Positions 55,530 through 64,000 of a DNA stretch of 64,000 nt are shown piece after piece. The notes below the pieces were generated by a model. That model was not told where the DNA came from. It searched no databases and saw only the letters and a list, made by a program, of their open reading frames with translations. The DNA is from Muscardinus avellanarius (taxonomy: Eukaryota; Chordata; Mammalia; Rodentia; Gliridae). Within the stretch, counting starts at the first letter, position 1, and each line of letters begins with the position of its first letter. The translations under genes were made by a program, and so were the position numbers. The stretch covers positions 23,095,785 to 23,159,784 of the forward strand of contig OY726571.1 of assembly GCA_963383645.1 (NCBI GenBank). The letters run 5' to 3'.

Positions 55530-55745
55530 GTATTAGCTGGACATGGTGGTGCATGCCTGTAATCCCAGTACTTGGAAGGCTGAGACAGGAGGATCACAGT
55601 TTTGAGAACAGCCTCAGCAAGTAGTGAGATTTGTGAAACCCTGTTTTAAAATAAGAACAAAAGTAAAAATAGAGCTGGGAGTGTAGCTCAGAGATAGAAT
55701 ATGCCTGGGTTAAATCCCCAGTACCACACACACACCAACACTAAA
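55530..55745 (+). mobile_element. SINE, B1-ID family 1
   Basis: Sense copy, 'agctggacatggtggtgcatg' region to 'ccccagtaccacacacac', followed by (AAAT)n. Confidence 0.87.
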
Positions 55746-56859
55746 TAAATAAATAAATAGAAATGAAGCTTTTCTTAAAATAAAATGTTAACTATTAACT
55801 AATTGCTAATGTCAAGAATTTTAATTAAGAGATTGTACATAAATACACAAATTTTGGCTTCTTTGTGTTAACAATAACCTATATGCTCACATTTATTAAT
55901 TAATTGAATTTGAGTAATTTTCATTGGTTTCTAACCCTTTCCATTGGATCCCTGGTAATGCCACTGTTATTTATCTCTATGCTAGTATTGTTATTTTGTT
56001 ATAATACATTTAAGAGAAAAATGAACTCTTCACGTATATCCAACTCCTGAATTTGCAATTTATAGATATCTAAGTTTGCTATCTACAGTTTAAACATCCT
56101 AAAATTTGGGCCAAGTCAGTTGTATTCCTCTGCTCATGGAACAGTTTCTCAAATAAGTTTTTCACTAATACTTTGTTTAGAAAAAATACTGTGGTAAATT
56201 TCATGACTGAAGGGGTAAATTTTTGTTTGTTTTTCATACGTACTCACTGTCATGTGCCCAGTGTCTAGAATAATGCCCAGCATGTAGTAAACATTTAACA
56301 TTGTATAATGAATGAAAAACTATGACACAGTATCATTATTTACTAATTATTTCCAACCTTATGATGTGCCTATTGAGGTATCTCTCTCGTGAGCTGGGCT
56401 TATTGTCTTACCAAAATTGAGAATGATATTGTGGACAGAAAATGTAGCATTCATATAAAGTTTTATTTATAAAAGCATAATGTTCAAAGCGTAAGAAGAA
56501 ACAGACAGCCCTTCATAAAATAGCGGACATCTCAAGTCAGAATACCATAGCTATCTTTAAGCTAGAGTTATTTATCAAGCTGCCAGCCTAAGATTTTTTT
56601 ATGCTCCCTTGGTTGTGCATTGAATTATTATCAATGGTGAACATCAGAACATCCTGGATGTGTTTTTAACTTGATTTTTCTTTCAGTTCCAGTTAAACTT
56701 GTTTTGACCCTTACATCCTATGGATTTATTTTTCAGTTTTAGCTTCCTCATAGATGATGTCTGCATAAACCTTTCTTTGGACCTCTTCCCTCTCTGCCTA
56801 CATCATCAACTGCTCATCATCAAGTATTATCAAGTTTAATTATGTATTTCTCAGTCAAA
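55746..56859. other. Unique non-coding DNA
   Basis: No gene. 'cagtgtctagaataatgccc…agtaaacatttaac' near 56262 recalls an L2/MIR 3' end. Confidence 0.45.
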
Positions 56860-57010
56860 TAATTTCTCCCCATTCTTACTATCACCTCTATACAAATTAC
56901 TATGTAGCTTAAAATTTTTCTTAAGAGATCTTCCTGCCTCCAGCCTGGTTCTCATCCATATTATCTTTAAAGGTCATCCAAGATGTGCACATATGATCAT
57001 TCTTACTCCA
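56860..57010 (+). mobile_element. LINE-2 remnant (possible)
   Basis: 'cttcctgcctccagcctgg' and 'atatgatcattcttactcc' resemble L2 sequence. Weak. Confidence 0.35.
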
Positions 57011-57284
57011 CTGACACCCTGCCTCTCATTCCAGGGACGAGTCCTCACAGAGTTGGCATAATGCATTTTATATAATTTATAGCTTTCTTTAGTGGATGGA
57101 AAAAAAAAGACTCACCAATTTTTGGTGGAGAAATATTGGTAGAATTCCACTGATATGTGAAATTTTTATTGATACTGACACACTTGCCTGTGAATCCATC
57201 AGTCTTATAGAAAGGATAAAAAGGCAGAAGGCTTATTTCTGGAAATAGATGCAGACTGGCTAAACAGTGATGAGTCAGCTTTTT

Positions 57285-57479
57285 CTTTTTCTTTTTGTGG
57301 TACTGGGGTTCCTGAAAGCCCTTCTACCTCCGGGCTACACTCCCAGACACAATGTTTTTTTTTTTTTTTTTTTGAAACAGGGTCTCTTAAGCCAGTGCGG
57401 CTGGATTTGAACCTGCGCGATCCTCCTGTCTCTGCCTCCCAAGTGTGGGGATTACAAGCCTGCGCCACCATGCCCGGCC
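57285..57479 (-). mobile_element. SINE, B1-ID family 2, with TSD
   Basis: Near-consensus antisense copy ending 'gcgccaccatgcccggcc', with a long T-run in its middle. TGAGTCAGCTTTT is duplicated at 57271-57283 and 57480-57492. Confidence 0.94.
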
Positions 57480-57492
57480 TGAGTCAGCTTTT

Positions 57493-58736
57493 AAACAGGG
57501 TTGTTTTGCTACCTTTTAGCTCCAAAGACTACCTAGGTCTCCAAGCTTCTACTAGTTGGTAACTGCCTATGTGTCTGCCTCATCTTGCTGTCACAGAAGT
57601 AAGTTTGGGAAATAGTGGGTCCAGGAAGAAGGAAGAAAGGAGAGCTTTTAGTTAGATGGGATTAAAAGTCACTTAAATTTGCTTAAATCTAGGGAAGGAA
57701 ACTTGGGATGAGGCTTTTATAACCATCTAAAAGTTTGAGAACAGATATCAAAATTCAGTAATGGATTATTTAGTCTTGTAGTCCTTCTCTTTCTTCCTTT
57801 CCATCCTTTCCAGTTTTTTTCTATGTTTCTTTCTTTCAAATAGCATTAGCAGGTTGGGAGTTAAAAAAGCAGGATTTTGAAAGAACACTTGTTGAAAAAG
57901 GATCTTTTTATGACCCATTAGTTCTTAGTTTGAAGGGATTATAGTTCTAATGAATAATCCTTCCTGGCTTGCATATGGGGAACCTCTAGGACTCCAAAGA
58001 ATATGGATCTAGAGCATTAAATGAATATTCAGTATTTTTACAAGTATCACAAGAATATACATAACTAATCTGTGCTACTAAAAATGTAAAGTTGTCTGTC
58101 AAAATAGGAGGTAATAAGAGTACATGTTTATGGCTGCAGAGTATATTTTCATTTGATGTATCATGCTTCACTTACTCAATTCTTCTTATTATCGTCTTCT
58201 TGTTTACCCCTATACCTTTATGAAATAGCATACATAACCTCAAACAGGGGTAAGAATAATAATTGTTATGTATGAGACACTGAATCTTTTTTGCATCATT
58301 ATTTTTGCTTTGATATATTTTGAATGATTTGAGGGGCACAAGATTCAATTTATTTGTTTTTGAGAAATTTTAACCTATACCCAGTCCCATGCTAACTGTG
58401 TGCAACTTTGCTAATTTTTATTTGTTTCCATTTTATATTAAATCACTTCTTGGGCTATGATAATGATTTAGCCCTCTTCTTAATTCTGAAAATATAAATT
58501 TATGAAAGAATTATACTAACATGTTTTTCTTTTAGAGAAAAAATAGAATTTTAAAATAATATTTTATTGTAGGAAAAATTAGATGTGATTTACATGCAGG
58601 TTCATAGTTAGTAAATTAAATATGCACATTAACAGAGAAAACACAATTATAAATGTAGAAAATTCTTGATTTGACTAGCACCTCTTGGGATAGTATTTGT
58701 GGCTGTCTAGATATATACCTTAAAAATATGAGCTTG
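57493..58736. other. Unique non-coding DNA
   Basis: No gene or recognised repeat. Confidence 0.45.
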
Positions 58737-58739
58737 TTC

Positions 58740-58930
58740 TTGTTTGATATAATGATGGCACACAATTGTAATCCCAGTTCTTGGAAAGTTGAGACAGGAA
58801 GATAGCAGGTTTGCACCCAGCCTCAGATACTTAGTGAGCCCTCTGCAACTCAGTAAGAATAAAAAATTGGGCTGAGAGAGGGAGGTAGCTTGGAGGTAGA
58901 ATGTCCCTGAGTTCAATCCCAGTACCACAA
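58740..58930 (+). mobile_element. SINE, B1-ID family 1
   Basis: Sense copy lacking the first bases of the head; ID half 'gaggtagcttggaggtagaa' and 'gagttcaatcccagtacc'. Confidence 0.82.
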
Positions 58931-59254
58931 AAACTCTCATCTCTTGCAGTTCCCATATAGAATTACTTTAAATTAAGAAGAAATATATAATCAATGTGTC
59001 CACTAACCTACTAATACTTATAGGGAGATCAGCTACCTTAAGACATGCTTTATGTTAAATTAGACCATCAAACATCTTCTCCCTAGCTGTTTTACCTTAT
59101 CCTATAGAAGTATACAAATGGCTTACAGTTTCCAATGAAATACTCTAGAAAAACCCCATCCAAGAGAACTTTGTGCAATGATCAAATTGTTCTGTTTCTG
59201 CACTTTCTACTATAATAGCTATCACTTAAAGTGTTGCTAGTTGCTTATAAATTT
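58931..59254. other. Unique non-coding DNA
   Basis: No gene or recognised repeat. Confidence 0.4.
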
Positions 59255-59470
59255 TATTTTATTTTATTTTATTTGCAGTACTGGGAATGGACCCAGGAGC
59301 ATTCTATCTCCGAGCTACACCCCCAGCCCTATTTTTTTATTCTTTATTTGGAAACAGGTCTCACTGAGTTGCAAAGGGCCTCACTAAGTAGCTGAGGCTG
59401 TCTGCAACCCAAATCCACCTGTCTCAGCCTTCCAAATGCTGGGATTACAAGCGTGCACCACCATGCCTGG
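59255..59470 (-). mobile_element. SINE, B1-ID family 1
   Basis: Good antisense copy with an (ATTTT)n left edge, 'ccgagctacacccccagccc' and 'gcgtgcaccaccatgcctgg'. Confidence 0.9.
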
Positions 59471-59479
59471 ATATTTTTA

Positions 59480-59790
59480 TTTTTTTAATTTGTTATTGGT
59501 TCATTGTAGTTATAAATCTTAATAGCATACAGGATAGTAGAAGCATCCATGCACACATCACCTAATTATCCCTTACCCAATTCCTGCCCCATTTCCTCTC
59601 CCTCCCTCCTTCTAATTGTTTGGTTTAGTGATTGACATTGATATGTGTGTCAATGTGCATCATATACATTAGAGAATTTCCCATGTTCCCCTCCCATCCC
59701 CTCAGTTAGGTTGCCTTATTTGCTCATCTACAGTATCTCCTTCTTCATCTAGAGTTTCTCCTATGACCCATTTTCTCTTCTGGATGGACC
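59480..59790 (-). mobile_element. L1 3' UTR tail
   Basis: Antisense L1 3' end, 'ttggttcattgtagttata' to 'ctcctatgacccattttctc', 5'-truncated. Confidence 0.82.
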
Positions 59791-60689
59791 TAATTATTGG
59801 TAATAATGTTTCATATGTAAAGGTTAAGCATTATTGAAAATAATTGAATGGCTAAGTTTATTTATCTTCATTTTAATGATCTCAAAACTTGGATGGACAC
59901 TTCACTTTACCTGGAAATCCTACCATATCTCCTTAGTGATTTTTTTCTCACTTTCTAATAGTGGTCATTTTGCATCTTATTGCTTCTTAAATTTCTAGCA
60001 CACTCACTAACAAAAAGCCAATAATCTTTTTCTCATGCTTTACTGAGAAAATAAAAGCAAGTGGTTTCTTCCCTATGTCCCTCCTCTCAGAGTACTGGTG
60101 TGCACTGTGCACACATATTCTGTTTCTGATCATACAAACTGCTGACCCCTCACTTGTTCTCCACATTCTCTTTAGATAAGTGCATTATTCTGAACCTGAA
60201 AAATGTATCTCTCTTGAATTATTAACATATTATCTACTAGATCGTTATTATTGTTGTACCAACATACCTTTTAGTTCCACTCATCTTAAACAATTATCCT
60301 CAACCCTATATCCTTCTTGGCTCTACTTTTTTTTTTTAACAAAGCCACTTAGTATGCTCTATATCTTAAATTATAATCTTCTCATTCTCCATTCTCTTAA
60401 AAACAAATACCACCACCACCATAACAGCAATATCTAACAAGGACTCAATCTCTATTACTTTATTAAAATTCATTTCTGTCAGGGCCACTACCCACCAATA
60501 TCTTATTCAGATTTTTAAGCCCATTCTATCCAGTTTTCCACTTAATACTTTTTCTTCACCTGGGCTTTCATAATGCCACTCTTTCCTGCTTCTTTGTATG
60601 TATGATCAAACCATCATTTTTTCTGTCATTTCTTTCTTTCCCTGTATTATACAGATAGACTTCAAAGGTTGACTCCTCTTGAATGTTCT
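59791..60689. other. Unique DNA, perhaps old L2
   Basis: No gene. 'agggccactacccaccaata' and 'cctgggctttcataatgcc' near 60480-60580 hint at L2 but too weakly to call. Confidence 0.35.
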
Positions 60690-60723
60690 CATATAGTTTC
60701 ATGATTTGAAATGAAACTATATG
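60690..60723. repeat. Perfect 13-bp inverted repeat
   Basis: CATATAGTTTCAT – 8-base loop – ATGAAACTATATG, then an A-run. No TSD or transposon ends are obvious. Confidence 0.9.
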
Positions 60724-62131
60724 GAGAAAAAAAAATCAAAGTTGTAGGTTTAAAAACTATCAGAATCAACCCATTTGTAAAATAATTTCTTCACAAATTG
60801 TTTTATTAACTTTGCAAAGAAAGGGAATAACAATTATATTCTTATTTTATCCCTCCAAACATTTTGGTCTTCTGAAGCATTTAGAGAATAAAGACAAGAA
60901 AGAGAAAGTAAGAATTAAAAAAAGAATGTTATTTATTCATTAAGTACATACTTGATGAAGTAACCCAGTCTTATAAAAATATAATTTCATATTTGCTTGA
61001 AATTTATTTTAAACTTAGAATTTAAAGCCCATATTGCAAATATAGCTTTTTAAATAAATTTAGAAAAAAGCAAGAACAATTTATTTTCTCATTTTGAATA
61101 TAAAGAATTAGTAAAATTTGCCAGTTGGGACATAGGACACAGTTATGTTTATATGTTTAATTAAAACATCTTTAGAAAACCAGCAAAAATGTGATCCCTT
61201 GGGTTTTCTAGTTCAAATTTCACACAAATGACTAAAAATCAGAATGGCATTAGATTTCCGATTGAGAGCAAGAGTTGGGAAACAAGTCTGTTGATATATT
61301 ATCTGTGGTTATTTTGTGCTAAGGTGGTAGAGCTGAATAGTTTTGACAAAAGACTTATGGCCCACACAATCTAAAATATTTACTCTATCCCTTTACTGAA
61401 AAAGTTTGCCAACAGTTATTTTTAGAAAGATACAAGTGTTAGAAGCAATGGATTAATTACTTCAAAATTCTGAAAAAAAGGTATTTACAACTGAGAACTG
61501 TGTCACAATGTTTCACAGTGAAATAAGGCAGGAGCATGGTCTCTAAGGTTCTAATGTTTTCTCCAATACCAAGGTACCATATTTGGGGTGGCATGTTCTG
61601 ATCTCTATCATGTTTCTCCCCCTGATGTACAGCTGTCATGAGAAATATTAATTTACTGTTATAGAAAGTGCTTTTTAAAAATCTTTTTACAATTTAATTT
61701 AAAAACTTTAAAAATATATATATTCATGTTTCAGTGGGTAATATTTGTAGAATGGAAGTCTCTAGGTCCTGAATTTCTAATGATATATTTTTATAACCTC
61801 CTTAAGGAGATTGATAAAAAAAAATAAGCACTATATTTCCCAAACTTATAAAGAAGGATTTCCCTCATTTATTGGTTTATCTGAAATGATCCAAGATGTG
61901 ATTTTATGTACTCAATCACAAACATGCTGGTCTTTATGGGACAGACCTAATTTATCCCTGAAGATTATTAGAAAATAAACTCTAGACACATCTAAGAGTC
62001 TTAGATGATTAATTATAAATTTGGAATATAATAGTGGTTTTGAAGAAGTTTTAAGGGTCAAGCAAAAAGCAGCAGTTTATATATTAAACTGAAGTTTACA
62101 TGTTCAGTATTTATATTTAAAGTTGTATCTT
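60724..62131. other. Unique non-coding DNA
   Basis: No gene or recognised repeat up to the assembly gap. Confidence 0.45.
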
Positions 62132-62331
62132 NNNNNNNNNNNNNNNNNNNNNNNNNNNNNNNNNNNNNNNNNNNNNNNNNNNNNNNNNNNNNNNNNNNNN
62201 NNNNNNNNNNNNNNNNNNNNNNNNNNNNNNNNNNNNNNNNNNNNNNNNNNNNNNNNNNNNNNNNNNNNNNNNNNNNNNNNNNNNNNNNNNNNNNNNNNNN
62301 NNNNNNNNNNNNNNNNNNNNNNNNNNNNNNN
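62132..62331. other. Assembly gap (200 N)
   Basis: Exactly 200 undetermined bases, so the size is probably a placeholder. An open frame drawn through it is meaningless. Confidence 0.99.
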
Positions 62332-62360
62332 GAACTTAAAGAAGATGGTTGAATTTAGTC

Positions 62361-62391
62361 TTATTAGGACCTTACTTTAAGGTCCTAATAA
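62361..62391. repeat. Perfect 14-bp palindrome beside the gap
   Basis: TTATTAGGACCTTA – CTT – TAAGGTCCTAATAA. A strong hairpin only 29 bases from the gap edge. Confidence 0.95.
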
Positions 62392-62435
62392 ATTAGCAGA
62401 TCAAGTTCTTTTTTATTTTAGGTGTCCTTACCAAG

Positions 62436-62531
62436 GTAAACAAGTATTTCCAGCACATAATATATAATATATATGTGTATATGGTAAATAAGTATTTCCA
62501 GGACAATATATAATATATGTAATATATATTA
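62436..62531. repeat. Imperfect tandem duplication of about 48 bp
   Basis: Each copy contains GGTAAAYAAGTATTTCCAG followed by a TATAATATAT-rich part. A further TA run lies at 62590-62608. Confidence 0.85.
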
Positions 62532-62945
62532 TGAAAAATAATTTTCGGTCTAGCTAATTTGGGCAATAGCTTTCATCTTTGTTGGAAAAAATATATATAT
62601 ATATATATTTTTTTTAAATCATCTTTTAAGTGTTGGACATGTTTAAAAGTCAGAACAGCATCAATTGACATAATGCCCCCAAATATAGTATCTTGGCATT
62701 GGGGAAACAACAGAAGCAGAAAGATCTTTCTTAACTTCCACTTCTTCCCTAAAGCAGGTCATAAGATCTTCTTTTGAGAGGGGACTTCCTATACCTGGAG
62801 GAAATGAGTCAATGACAGAGATATTAAGAAGGATCCGAACCACTAGGCCTTGTTGTTTTTCCTAGTTCATTGCTATTAGATAACCCATTTTATCCTCCAA
62901 TCATTTGTCCATGACTGTTCATTATCTAAATATAAAAATGCCTTT
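62532..62945. other. Unique non-coding DNA
   Basis: No gene or recognised repeat. Confidence 0.4.
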
Positions 62946-62959
62946 TTACTTGTTTCTTT

Positions 62960-63195
62960 TCTTTTCTGGTTTTTTGTTTTTGTTTTTTTTTTTTTTTTTT
63001 TTTTTTTTTGTGGTACTGGGGTTCCTGGAAACCCTTCTACCACTGGGCTACACTCCCAGACACCTATTTTTTATACTTTTTATTTGGAAACAAGGTCTCC
63101 TAAGTCAGCGAGACTGACTTCAAACCTGCTCTATCCTCCTTTCTCCACCTCTCAAGCCCGGGGATTACAAGCCTGCACCACCACGCCCGGCTGGC
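62960..63195 (-). mobile_element. SINE, B1-ID family 2, with TSD
   Basis: A T-run of about 30 at 62979-63009 leads into an antisense family 2 copy ending 'caccaccacgcccggctgg'. TTACTTGTTTCTTT is duplicated at 62946-62959 and 63196-63209. Confidence 0.93.
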
Positions 63196-63209
63196 TTACT
63201 TGTTTCTTT

Positions 63210-64000
63210 GAATCTTTGTTTTCTAGCAAAGGCTCACATGTCACATAAAATTTATATTAGACTATTGTAGGCAGCTCTCTTCTCTTGTTAATATATTGTT
63301 AGGAGGCTTTCTCCATGGAACTCGAGATAGTATAATAACAGAACAAGAACCTTCATGTGCCCTTTCCCAGATGAAGGTATAAAGACTGCCAAAAATTTGA
63401 ATAGTCGTTTGTAATCTTTTCTGATCCTATCCATCTTCTTCCACCACAGAGATATCTACAATTTTATATGCATAATTTCCAAGTCTTGATACTATTTTTA
63501 CCCATGTATGTATGAATATCCCCAACTTAAACTTAATATTAAAAGACTTTCTCTTTGGTGCATACATTTCTTATATGCTTGGCATTTTTTTCCTGGAATT
63601 TTTTATCATGTTTTTTATTAAATTTTCAAAAATAAAGAAATATATATCTTGCCATAATCCTAATATATTTTTCTGTTTCATCCTATTTCTTCCTGGAATT
63701 TACTCATCTTGCTGTTTAAGTGCTATTGATATTTTCTTTTTTGGACCAATTATCTCATATTTGGATAGTTAAAATCTTTGATTTATGGATCTTCTAGTTT
63801 ACTTACATTATAAAAAGGGATCTTTGCCATTTTCCACGTGGCAATTTTCATTCAACTTCTCAGATATTTGGAATTTTTTGTGCTCCACAAAACCTTGATT
63901 GTAAGCTATTAATATCCTCTATTTGAAGGCAGGATATTCTCTATAACTGTTCTTTGAGTTGGTTGCACATATCTTATTGCACGTTTCTTGGTTTACTTCT
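63210..64000. other. Unique non-coding DNA
   Basis: No gene or recognised repeat to the window end; the 86-codon frame at 63512 is AT-driven. Confidence 0.45.

Noticed and set aside
62123..62380. 85-codon frame
   Set aside because: Mostly undetermined bases from the assembly gap.

Overview
This is mammalian nuclear DNA, almost certainly from a rodent. It is AT-rich, has no intact host gene or recognisable exon, and is densely filled with retroelements. About thirty copies of a composite SINE are present: a B1/7SL-like left half joined to an ID/tRNA-like right half, usually ending in CA-rich tails. B1-ID dimers of this kind are known from squirrel-like and dormouse-like rodents, so a non-murid rodent of that type is the best guess. 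The species cannot be fixed from the sequence alone. A 200-base N block marks this as a draft assembly.

Layout. 1-5.4 kb: non-coding DNA, a MaLR-type LTR, an L2 remnant and SINEs, including two head-to-tail SINEs at 4.79-5.24 kb. 5.47-10.7 kb: a long, broken LINE-1 on the minus strand. Its 5' end is fused to a U6 snRNA copy, its ORF1 holds a 251-bp solo LTR, its ORF2 has an internal deletion, and it carries a SINE-in-SINE nest; the whole unit has matching target-site duplications (TSDs). 10.8-18.8 kb: MIR, L2, MaLR LTRs, SINEs, an L1 3' fragment and a small poly(A) retrocopy. 20.9-27.5 kb: old L1 sequence hosting a younger L1 tail, a SINE and a deleted ERV-L-like provirus on the minus strand. 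27.5-30 kb: mostly unique DNA with a MIR and L1 tails.

30.07-32.83 kb (plus) and 51.88-54.81 kb (minus) hold the most interesting content: two full-length copies of one composite retrotransposon. Each has an L1-type 5' UTR with a 5' hairpin, an open ORF1, then a shared fragment of ancient L1 ORF2 in ANTISENSE orientation where the element's own ORF2 should be, then an L1 3' end and A-rich tail. Both have clean TSDs (15 and 13 bp). They look like a non-autonomous ORF1-only LINE family that must borrow the reverse transcriptase of full L1s such as the one at 5.5-10.7 kb. The second copy sits inside a MaLR LTR that itself sits inside an ancient L1, so relative ages can be read off.

33-51 kb and 55-64 kb: long unique non-coding stretches with scattered SINEs, L2/MIR remnants, L1 3' ends (43.5-44.9, 50.9-51.5, 59.5-59.8 kb), many microsatellites, the gap at 62,132-62,331, and a perfect 14-bp palindrome 29 bases beyond it. 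The only protein-coding potential I would defend is the two retrotransposon ORF1s; everything else coding is broken L1 or ERV sequence.
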